Shown here: positions 51,601 to 59,276 of the stretch, in pieces
Position numbering within the stretch: the stretch's first letter is position 1
Layout of the letters: every line of letters starts with the position of its first letter
From: Hydrogenimonas cancrithermarum
GTDB lineage: Bacteria > Campylobacterota > Campylobacteria > Campylobacterales > Hydrogenimonadaceae
Assembly (NCBI RefSeq): GCF_030296055.1
Contig: NZ_AP027370.1
Location: forward strand, 62,001 to 126,000
Direction of reading: 5' to 3'
DNA length: 64,000 bases
Program-made: the position numbers and the translations under genes
Notes under the pieces: model-generated
The model's database searches: none
What the model was told of the DNA's origin: nothing
What the model saw: only the letters and a program-made list of their open reading frames with translations

Positions 51601-52503
51601 ATGCTTTACGAAGACCTTGAAGATTTGAAGAAAAAGACGAACAGCAAAAAGTTGAAAAAAAAGATCGATGCCATACAAGAAGCGTTGAACGATTTATGTA
51701 GCAAAAGTGGCCTTTGTCTTTTGGCCAAAGGCAAAAATGTGGAAAAAGCGCTCAAAACCGTTAGATACGAAGAGGATCTTGTCAAACTTCAGGTCGAGCT
51801 CATCAAACTTCAAAACTGGGTGTTCGAAAACAAAAAGAGAGTACTCGTCATTTTCGAAGGGCGGGATGCCGCAGGGAAGGGCGGGGCGATCAAACGTTTC
51901 ACCGAAAGGCTCAATCCCAGGCGTTACCGGGTCGTTGCACTGCCCAAGCCTACGGAAGTGGAAGCGGGACAGTTCTATTTCCAGCGTTACTTCGCACATC
52001 TGCCGAACCCGGGGGAAATCGTTTTTTTCGACAGAAGCTGGTACAATCGTGCCATCGTCGAGCCGGCATTCGGATTCTGTACGGAAGAGCAGTATGACAA
52101 ATTCATGCAAGAGGTTCCGGAGATCGAACACGCACTGATCGATGATGGCATCATCATGATAAAGTTCTGGTTCTCCATTTCGAAAAAAGAGCAGCAGAAG
52201 CGTTTCAAGGAGAGACAACTCAACCCCCTGAAGCAGTGGAAACTGAGCCCTGTGGATATGAAAGCGCAAAAGATGTGGGACAAGATCACCTTTTACAAAG
52301 AGGAGATGTTCAGCCGTACACACACCACATTTTCGCCCTGGATCATCGTCAAGAGCAACGATAAGAAATCCGCCAGACTGGAGTCGATCCGATACGTGCT
52401 CTCCCATATTCCCTACGAAGGGAAAGAAGATGCGGGAACCACGCTTCACCCCGATCCGGAAATTGTGCAGCGCTATCACAGAAAAAGTAAACAGATTGAT
52501 TAG
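51601..52503 (+). CDS. ppk2: Polyphosphate kinase 2, second copy
   Basis: 300-aa PPK2 with an N-terminal helical extension (residues 1-55). Walker A GRDAAGKGG and Walker B FFDRSWYNRAIVEPAFGF are canonical, followed by the lid RFKERQLNPLKQWKLSP. Asp in the Walker B segment separates it from copy 1, which has Asn. ATG at 51601 has AGAGAGGA upstream; a further in-frame ATG at 51568 lacks a ribosome site. It lies alone between a HAD phosphatase and the receptor operon. Confidence 0.92.
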   Translation: MLYEDLEDLKKKTNSKKLKKKIDAIQEALNDLCSKSGLCLLAKGKNVEKALKTVRYEEDLVKLQVELIKLQNWVFENKKRVLVIFEGRDAAGKGGAIKRFTERLNPRRYRVVALPKPTEVEAGQFYFQRYFAHLPNPGEIVFFDRSWYNRAIVEPAFGFCTEEQYDKFMQEVPEIEHALIDDGIIMIKFWFSISKKEQQKRFKERQLNPLKQWKLSPVDMKAQKMWDKITFYKEEMFSRTHTTFSPWIIVKSNDKKSARLESIRYVLSHIPYEGKEDAGTTLHPDPEIVQRYHRKSKQID

Positions 52504-52513
52504 GAATGGCTCG

Positions 52514-54406
52514 ATGGGACGATCAATTATAGCGGCGATGAGTGCGTTACTGGCGTTGCAGACGGTTTATGCGGACGAATCGATCGATACACTTCTGAAA
52601 CAGTATAGAAAAGAGGCCGATCTTTCGAAACAGACAAAGAAGGAGAGTGCCGGGTATCTTGTGGTCTATACGCGGGACGACCTGGAGCGTATGCAGGTCT
52701 ATCGGTTGTCGGACCTGATAAAATCGATTCGTTTTATCCGTTACGATATCAACAATTACGGCATGACGGATCCTCTTCAACTCAACCCCTTGCTCTATTC
52801 GAGCGATATGATCAAAGTTTTCGTCAACAATCATGAAATAAGTGACGGATTTTTCGGCAGCGGATTGGCGCTTTATGGCAATATCGACATGGGGATGTTC
52901 GACCATGTCGAAATCTATACGGGAGCACCCGTACTCGATGTCACGACAGAACCCGCGGCCGCCGTCATAAAACTCTATACGAAGATTCCGGAAAGAGAAA
53001 ACGGTGGCACCTTTTCGATGCGTCTCGGAGAGAGAGGAACGCAGGAACTTACACTTTCCCATGCCCAGGTTATGGATGAATGGTCCTATTTTGCCTATGC
53101 AGAGGGTGCCGTCAACAATTTCAAACATGAACAAAATATCGGATACGATATCTCCAGAGATTACAAGCAGTTCCATCTCTATGGCGATATCCATCTGAAA
53201 AATCATCGTATCGAGGTTGAGGCGCTCGATCAGAAACACGATCTCTTCACCGGACAAAGCGTTATGATCACTCCGACGGACGGGGAGTGGCAGGCACCGC
53301 TTTACCGTTTGTCCTATAGCGGAGAGTGGTGGGATGGAGTGGTGAAATCCGATTTCAGTTACATCTCTTCCGTGCTCGATTTCGACAATGAATCGGCATC
53401 GCCATTTTGGATGCAGTTACCGCTTGCCATTCCGTTTGACTCGAACGACAACCACTTTCTCTATCGTTCGCGTAACGATATGGCTACGGTAAAACTTTTT
53501 CATGACGAAGTAGTACGAAACCATACATTAAAAGGAGGTGTCGAGTATCGATACAAAGGTGTGAGTTACAACTATTTCGAAATAAACGATTACGATGTAA
53601 CGCCCTCTAGCGACGCCACATACAATACCTTTTCCATCTTCTTGGAGGACCATTACAAATTGAATGGGCATGCGATGTTCGTCGGCTCTTTGAAACTCAA
53701 TCGGATATTTTTCGATCAAAGACCGAATAACGACAGGCTCGATACGTGGCAGGGGCGCATCGGATACATTTCCCTTCAGGACAACTGGTCTTTCAAAGGC
53801 TTTCTGACACATACGGAAACCCCGCCGGAATATTACAATTTGCTCATACACCATGCCGAACTCGTATCCGAAAAGTACGATACCGCATCTCTCGAGGTAA
53901 AGAGAACGACCGATAGGAGTGAAGTACGTCTCCTCGGGCTCTTTACACGGGCACGGGACTCTTTCGTCATCAGAAACAGCGATACCGACAAGACGGATTT
54001 TTTCAATCTCGCATTCGATGTCATCTTCCATCTCAATGAAAATCACCGGATAGATTTCGATATCTATCTCGACCACTTCAACGAAACATCCATACGCTCT
54101 TTTAAAAACTATGTGGGCGGATATGTAAGACTCCTCGATACATTCGATCAATGGGACATTTTTAATGAAGTGATATTCAAGCAAGGAACCGATCACGTCA
54201 AGGCCGGATACGATTACAGTGCAGGTATAAAATATCATGTCGAAAAAGATTTGACATTCGCACTGAAAGGTACGAATATTTTCAACAAAGCGAAAAACAG
54301 TTATTACAGAACTTTGGATTTGACGCAGAACCCGCCGGTGGAAGGAGGTGTCATACTTCCCGTTGCAGACAGACAGATCTTCTTCACGATGGAGTGGCTC
54401 TTTTGA
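52514..54406 (+). CDS. TonB-dependent receptor-like outer membrane protein with plug domain
   Basis: 630 aa with a short signal peptide (SIIAAMSALLALQTVYA). Residues about 45-165 match a plug domain (VVYTRDDLERMQVYRLSDLIKSI, here partly quoted, and VEIYTGAPVLDVTTEPAAAVIKLYTK-type strand). The rest is a beta-barrel of antiparallel strands ending in an aromatic residue (FFTMEWLF). No clear TonB box is seen near the N-terminus. Because a short periplasmic protein and a diguanylate cyclase follow with overlaps, it may act as a receptor for signalling rather than, or as well as, uptake. Ligand unknown. Confidence 0.8.
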   Translation: MGRSIIAAMSALLALQTVYADESIDTLLKQYRKEADLSKQTKKESAGYLVVYTRDDLERMQVYRLSDLIKSIRFIRYDINNYGMTDPLQLNPLLYSSDMIKVFVNNHEISDGFFGSGLALYGNIDMGMFDHVEIYTGAPVLDVTTEPAAAVIKLYTKIPERENGGTFSMRLGERGTQELTLSHAQVMDEWSYFAYAEGAVNNFKHEQNIGYDISRDYKQFHLYGDIHLKNHRIEVEALDQKHDLFTGQSVMITPTDGEWQAPLYRLSYSGEWWDGVVKSDFSYISSVLDFDNESASPFWMQLPLAIPFDSNDNHFLYRSRNDMATVKLFHDEVVRNHTLKGGVEYRYKGVSYNYFEINDYDVTPSSDATYNTFSIFLEDHYKLNGHAMFVGSLKLNRIFFDQRPNNDRLDTWQGRIGYISLQDNWSFKGFLTHTETPPEYYNLLIHHAELVSEKYDTASLEVKRTTDRSEVRLLGLFTRARDSFVIRNSDTDKTDFFNLAFDVIFHLNENHRIDFDIYLDHFNETSIRSFKNYVGGYVRLLDTFDQWDIFNEVIFKQGTDHVKAGYDYSAGIKYHVEKDLTFALKGTNIFNKAKNSYYRTLDLTQNPPVEGGVILPVADRQIFFTMEWLF

Positions 54407-54834
54407 AAAAACTGCTCTTTATTCTGTTGGTACCATTGCTACTGCTATTCGCGGCTTCATCCGACCATGAAGTCAATGCCAGGATATGGCACCGAATCAT
54501 TTTCGACCTGTCACTGCCTGAGTACCGTATCTATACCCCCGACAAGCAGTTGAGAAAAGTGTTGGAGAAAATTCCCAATATCCATTTGGAAGATCGTTGT
54601 GAGTATGCTACACTTATCATCGAAACGAGAAATGCACCAGTACCTGTTACCAAGTGCCCTTCCATTCCGAGACTGTCGAACGACTATCGTCTTTTTCTTC
54701 GTCACAAGAACGATATCGGGGCATTTTTTTGGATGAAAGGGCGACCGACGATCATTTTTTCACGCCCAAGGATCGAAGCGTTCGGGCTGAAAATCGATAA
54801 AGAGATGAATGACTATATGGAAAATATCCCATGA
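54403..54834 (+). CDS. Small periplasmic protein between receptor and diguanylate cyclase (YfiR-like end)
   Basis: About 143 aa: a signal sequence (KKLLFILLVPLLLLFAASS) then a periplasmic domain with Cys67 and Cys90-type cysteines (numbered from the longer start), able to form a disulfide. The C-terminal pattern IGAFFWMKGRPTIIF then AFGLKIDKEMN resembles the IGG-F...G-I-F...AGLKISS ending of YfiR/DUF4154 regulators. The start is uncertain: TTG at 54403 has GGAG 8 nt upstream and overlaps the receptor stop; GTG at 54394 would add three residues. The stop overlaps the next gene as ATGA. Confidence 0.65.
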   Translation: MKKLLFILLVPLLLLFAASSDHEVNARIWHRIIFDLSLPEYRIYTPDKQLRKVLEKIPNIHLEDRCEYATLIIETRNAPVPVTKCPSIPRLSNDYRLFLRHKNDIGAFFWMKGRPTIIFSRPRIEAFGLKIDKEMNDYMENIP

Positions 54835-55988
54835 AAGTGACACGACAGTTCGACCTGGTATTGAATATCGGTATTTTTCTGCTATCTCTTCTTACGATTG
54901 CGATGATATATCTCTATCTACAGGTTGACAAAGTACTTCTCTCCACACGCCAGGATATGATAAACACGATCGTGGAAAGATATGTGATGGAGTTTCAAAA
55001 TGCGGCACGTCTCGTGGTGGAGGAAACAGGCTCGCCGCTGTTCGAAAAGCTCTCCAGGGATCGATCGGTCAGGGAACATCTGCAAATGGATCTCTCCTAT
55101 TTCAGAACGCCTGAAGTGGAACATCTGTTCGTGGTTTTCAAAGACGAACACGGCAGATACCGATATCTGCTCGATACCGAGGAGGATCCGAACGAGCAGG
55201 CTATGTTCATGCAGCGTTTCGAACCCGTATCGTCCATATGGGACGATGTTTACACCCGGAAGAAAAGTGAAGTTTACAAGCATGAGAAAGAGGGGTATCT
55301 GTGGGTCACTCTCGCCACCCCTATCATTGAAAACGGCCATGTCGTCGCCATACTCGGAAGCGACCTTTCCGCAGCGATACGCTCCGACGTGGAACAGCGT
55401 TTCGTCCAGATCAAATCGATCATGCTCGGCATCGCCATCGGTATCGCCGTTTTACTGGTTTTCGGGTATGCCCAGGTCTATTATTACTACAAAGGAAGAA
55501 AGATCAGTTTTATCGATCCTTTAACGGGTGCCTACAACAGGAAATTTCTTTATGAAGTGCTTTCGAATACGGACTATTCGAAATACAAGATTATCATGTA
55601 CGATGTCGACTATTTCAAGCAGGTCAACGACACATACGGGCATGAAGTTGGAGATAGAGTCTTGCAGCATCTGACCAAACGGATACAAAAACAGTTGCGG
55701 CACGAAGACTATCTTATCCGCTTTGGAGGAGAGGAGTTCATCGTTTTTCTCAATACGCCGGACGAGTTCGAAACCATCTATGTGGCAAAGCGGCTCAAAC
55801 AGTCGATCGAATCATCCCCCTTCGTCAGCGATGAAAAAATCATTCATATCACAATCTCTTTGGGAATCAATACCGATCTTTCATCCGCATCCAATCTCGA
55901 CGATGCGATCGAAATCGCCGACCGGCAGCTCTATTGTGCGAAGCATGCAGGCCGAAACAGAATCTGTATCAATGGTGAAGTGGTTTGA
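54831..55988 (+). CDS. Membrane diguanylate cyclase with periplasmic sensor and I-site
   Basis: 385 aa. First membrane helix at about 10-30, a periplasmic domain of about 165 residues, second helix around 198-220, then a cytoplasmic GGDEF domain. The active-site motif is GGEEF (299-303), so c-di-GMP synthesis is expected, and the inhibitory RxxD site is present as RHED (290-293). No HAMP or EAL domain. Translational coupling to the periplasmic protein suggests that protein controls it, in the manner of YfiR and YfiN. The 3' end overlaps the convergent methyltransferase gene by 20 nt. Confidence 0.92.
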   Translation: MKVTRQFDLVLNIGIFLLSLLTIAMIYLYLQVDKVLLSTRQDMINTIVERYVMEFQNAARLVVEETGSPLFEKLSRDRSVREHLQMDLSYFRTPEVEHLFVVFKDEHGRYRYLLDTEEDPNEQAMFMQRFEPVSSIWDDVYTRKKSEVYKHEKEGYLWVTLATPIIENGHVVAILGSDLSAAIRSDVEQRFVQIKSIMLGIAIGIAVLLVFGYAQVYYYYKGRKISFIDPLTGAYNRKFLYEVLSNTDYSKYKIIMYDVDYFKQVNDTYGHEVGDRVLQHLTKRIQKQLRHEDYLIRFGGEEFIVFLNTPDEFETIYVAKRLKQSIESSPFVSDEKIIHITISLGINTDLSSASNLDDAIEIADRQLYCAKHAGRNRICINGEVV

Positions 55989-56568
55989 TGGCATATAGAA
56001 GAAAGATGTCGTATGTGCGGCCGCCCTCTTTGGAAACGGTGTGGACGATACGGCAGGTAGGCTGGATGAATCCCGCTTTTTCCGATAACAGCAAAAGTGT
56101 TTTTTCATCGAACCCGAAATGGTGAACACCTTCGTTCCCGTGGTCGTGAAAGCTCCCGTCTTCCGGTGCCAGATCGGCGAGCGCGATGAAGCCGCCGGGC
56201 TTTAAAAGCCCATGGAGGTGCCGGAAGAGCCCCTCTGTATTCTCGATGTGGTGCAGGGTCATCGAACTTACGATTCCGTCGAACGAAGACTCGGGCCGAT
56301 AGGCCATAATGTCGATTTCGACCGTATCGACAGGGCCTTCGATTTTTCTCAGCTCTTCAAGCATGCCGGCCGACGTGTCGACTCCCGTGACCCTGCTGAC
56401 ATAGGGCATCAGCCGTCTCGTCAAAAGCCCAGTACCCGCTCCGATATCGAGCAGATGCATCGACTTTTCGAGGGAAGTTTGTGTTCTGATTGCATTGGAG
56501 ACCGCTTCTGCAAGTGCCTGTCTTCTATCCGAAGCATCCCATGTTTTGGCCCGTTGATCGAAGCCCAT
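55969..56568 (-). CDS. Class I SAM-dependent methyltransferase
   Basis: 199-aa Rossmann-fold methyltransferase. SAM motif I LLDIGAGTGLL (about 39-49), motif II GVDTSAGML (about 62), and a post-motif SSMTLHHIEN are clear. Substrate cannot be assigned; ubiquinone/menaquinone-like or small-molecule targets are common for this form. No neighbouring pathway genes help. Confidence 0.85.
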   Translation of the reverse strand: MGFDQRAKTWDASDRRQALAEAVSNAIRTQTSLEKSMHLLDIGAGTGLLTRRLMPYVSRVTGVDTSAGMLEELRKIEGPVDTVEIDIMAYRPESSFDGIVSSMTLHHIENTEGLFRHLHGLLKPGGFIALADLAPEDGSFHDHGNEGVHHFGFDEKTLLLLSEKAGFIQPTCRIVHTVSKEGGRTYDIFLLYAIKPLHH

Positions 56569-56605
56569 CGCAGCTCCTGTAAGTTTTTGGATAAAATTCT
56601 ACCAT

Positions 56606-57196
56606 ATGAAAACAGTTCAGCAATGCTTCGAAAGTGAAACAGAGGCAAAACGTTCGAAATTTTTTGCACATCTCGTACCGATCGGAAGTTTCGAAGAGAT
56701 GCGTTCGCAGCTTCGGCGGAAACATCCGAAAGCGAGCCATATCGTCTGGGCCGCGAGATTCGTCAACCCACATGGGCAGATCGTCGAGGAGAGCAGTGAC
56801 GATGGAGAACCGAAAGGGTGTGCGGGACGCCCGGTGCTTCATGTGATGCAGGGAAAGGAGCTTATGCAGTGTGCGGTTTTGGTCGTTCGCTATTTCGGTG
56901 GTATCAAGCTTGGGACGGGTGGTATGGCAAGAGCCTACAGTGCGGCTGCGCAGGCCGTTGCTGCCGCCGCCGAACTCAAAGTCTTTGAAAGAAGGGCGGC
57001 GATCCATTTTTTCACGGCTTTTGGCGTGATGAGGCGGTGGGAACATTTTCTCGAATCGGTCGGGGATCTGAAGGTCGATCGAACGTTCCGTTCCGACGGG
57101 ACAGCGTGGTCTCTCGAGGGAGGCGAGACGGCCGTTAAAAGAGTCGAAAAGGCGTTAAAAGAGGCACGAATCGACTTTTCGGTAGAATATCACTAA
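56606..57196 (+). CDS. YigZ/IMPACT-family protein
   Basis: 196 aa. The N-terminal UPF0029 domain contains ASHIVWAARF, DDGEPKGCAGRPVLHVMQG and VVRYFGGIKLGTGGMARAY, the most conserved family motifs. A DUF1949-type C-terminal domain follows. In bacteria it is associated with ribosomes and translation control, but the exact role is unclear. Confidence 0.9.
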   Translation: MKTVQQCFESETEAKRSKFFAHLVPIGSFEEMRSQLRRKHPKASHIVWAARFVNPHGQIVEESSDDGEPKGCAGRPVLHVMQGKELMQCAVLVVRYFGGIKLGTGGMARAYSAAAQAVAAAAELKVFERRAAIHFFTAFGVMRRWEHFLESVGDLKVDRTFRSDGTAWSLEGGETAVKRVEKALKEARIDFSVEYH

Positions 57197-57220
57197 ATTT
57201 TTTGAAGAAAGAGAATATCA

Positions 57221-58597
57221 ATGCAGCATATCTTTAGAGAGTATGACATTCGCGGGGTTTTCGGAGAGGATTTGACTGAACAGAGGGTCAAACTCATCGG
57301 CTATTTTCTCGGAAAGAAGATCAAAGAGCATGGTGATTATGCCGTCGTCACGTACGATGCGAGAACCCACTCTCCGCAATTGAGTGATTGGCTCGTCAGC
57401 GGCCTGAATGCAGCAAACGTTGTCGTGTTGCACGGCGGTCTCGTCCCGACGCCCGTCAACTATTTCTGTAACTTCAACAGCTTCCAGGTCGGCGGCAAGG
57501 CGGTAATGCCCGCAGGAGGCATCCAGATTACCGGATCGCACAACCCACCCGAATACAACGGTTTCAAAATCACGATCGACCAAAAACCTTTTTTCGGTGA
57601 ATATATCTATGCCCTTGGGCGTGAAATCGAAAAAGCCGATATCGCGATCCCGACGGAAACCGATGCCATAAAGATTCCGGCACTCGATAGCTATGTCGAC
57701 TACCTGGCGAAAGATTTTTCTTCACTCGAGGGATTCGATCCGCATATGGCCATCGACTGCGGCAACGGTGCGGCGGGTGTGGCGATCGAGCCGCTGCTCG
57801 AAAAACTGAAAATTCCTGCACAGAAGCTCTACTTCGACCCCGACGGCACCTTCCCCAACCACCACCCCGACCCGAGCGAAGAGGAAAACCTCGAAGATCT
57901 CAAAAAAGCGCTCGAAAAGGGGGCCGATTACGGTTTCGCGTTCGATGGCGACGGAGACCGCATCGCTTTTTTGAGCCAAAAGTACAACTTCAAAGGGGAT
58001 GTACTGGCTCTCTTTTTCGCCAAAACGATGGAGAACCCCACCGTCATTGGAGAGGTGAAGTGCTCGCAGATCATGTATGACGAGATCAACAAGATCGGAA
58101 AGGCGATCATGTACAAAACCGGCCACTCCAATCTCAAAGTCAAACTCAAGGAGACCGGTGCCGATCTGGCGGCCGAGGTGAGCGGACACATCTTTTTCAA
58201 CGACCGCTATTTCGGCTACGACGACGCGATCTATGCGATGATGCGTATTCTGGAGATGCTCAAAAACGGTTTCGATTTCGATAAGGAGTACGAAAAACTG
58301 CCAAAACTCTACAGTACCGATGAAATCAAGGTCAAAACCACCGATCAGAAGAAGTTCGCCATCATCGATGCGCTCAAAAAGATACTTGAAAAACGTTACA
58401 CCGAACTGAAGATCCGCGATATCGTGACGATCGACGGTGTGCGCGTCATTTTCGAAGACGGGTGGGGCCTGGTGCGTGCGAGCAACACGACACCGATTCT
58501 GGTGACCCGTTTCGAAGCCCAAACGCCCGAAGCACTCGAGCGTATTCAAAAACTGTTGAACGAACTGATCGAAGAGGCGAAAAACACTGTCGGCTGA
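57221..58597 (+). CDS. Phosphomannomutase / phosphoglucomutase
   Basis: 458-aa alpha-D-phosphohexomutase of the AlgC type. The catalytic phosphoserine lies in TGSHNPPEYNG (about 107), the Mg-binding loop is DGDGDR (about 247), the sugar-binding loop reads EVSGHIFF (about 325) and the phosphate-binding loop is RASNTTP (about 423). It links glucose 6-phosphate with glucose 1-phosphate (glycogen precursor) and mannose 6-phosphate with mannose 1-phosphate. It starts the pgm-ygjP-recD2 run. Confidence 0.94.
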   Translation: MQHIFREYDIRGVFGEDLTEQRVKLIGYFLGKKIKEHGDYAVVTYDARTHSPQLSDWLVSGLNAANVVVLHGGLVPTPVNYFCNFNSFQVGGKAVMPAGGIQITGSHNPPEYNGFKITIDQKPFFGEYIYALGREIEKADIAIPTETDAIKIPALDSYVDYLAKDFSSLEGFDPHMAIDCGNGAAGVAIEPLLEKLKIPAQKLYFDPDGTFPNHHPDPSEEENLEDLKKALEKGADYGFAFDGDGDRIAFLSQKYNFKGDVLALFFAKTMENPTVIGEVKCSQIMYDEINKIGKAIMYKTGHSNLKVKLKETGADLAAEVSGHIFFNDRYFGYDDAIYAMMRILEMLKNGFDFDKEYEKLPKLYSTDEIKVKTTDQKKFAIIDALKKILEKRYTELKIRDIVTIDGVRVIFEDGWGLVRASNTTPILVTRFEAQTPEALERIQKLLNELIEEAKNTVG

Positions 58598-58664
58598 AAC
58601 CCACTTCAGCTACCGCTGCGCCGACGGCACGGTCTTCACGTGCCGCCACCGGCGCAAACGGGGC

Positions 58665-59276
58665 GTGAAAAATCTCTACCTTCGTATTCGAGACGACGGT
58701 TCTGTCGGCATTACGACACCGTGGCGCTTCTCGAAAAAGGAGGCATTGGCGTTCGTCGCGCAAAAGGAGCGCTGGATTGTTGACCGGCTCACTTACAGAG
58801 GCTACCATGCACGGCAGAACCCGAAGCGTTTCGACCCTTCGAGCCATATTTGGTTTCTGGGTGTCTCCTATCCCGTAACATGCGAACCTGCAGTGAGAAA
58901 CCGCATCGACTTCAAAGGCGACCGTTTCCTTTTCAAAAAGGCTGATGCGGTGAAATTCCCCGAAGCACTGGAACGTTTCTATCTGCGAAGCGCCAAAGAG
59001 ATCCTCGCCGAACGGACGGCCTACTGGTCGCAAAAGATGGCACTGGTTCCAAAAGCGCTCAAGTTCCGCCGCTACAAAAGCCGCTGGGGCTGCTGCAGTG
59101 CAGACAATGTCATTACGCTCAATACGGCGTTGTTGCGCTACGAGATGCGCCTCATCGACTATGTCGTCATCCACGAACTGGCCCATATACGCCACAAACA
59201 CCACCAGAAGGCATTCTGGGAACTTGTGGCACACTATGAGCCGGAATGGAAAATTTTGAGAAAAAGACTCGTATGA
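58665..59276 (+). CDS. YgjP-like (DUF45) zinc metallopeptidase
   Basis: 203 aa from the GTG at 58665, with the zinc motif HELAHIRHKHHQ (HExxH, about residue 169) and the preceding KSRWGCCS block of the family. Family members usually begin with a strand before the start used here; the frame stays open upstream to 58569 and encodes FSYRCADGTVFTCRHRRKRG, which fits. The only possible start there is CTG at 58587 with AGAGG upstream, so the true protein may be 26 residues longer. It overlaps recD2 by 4 nt. Confidence 0.85.
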   Translation: MKNLYLRIRDDGSVGITTPWRFSKKEALAFVAQKERWIVDRLTYRGYHARQNPKRFDPSSHIWFLGVSYPVTCEPAVRNRIDFKGDRFLFKKADAVKFPEALERFYLRSAKEILAERTAYWSQKMALVPKALKFRRYKSRWGCCSADNVITLNTALLRYEMRLIDYVVIHELAHIRHKHHQKAFWELVAHYEPEWKILRKRLV

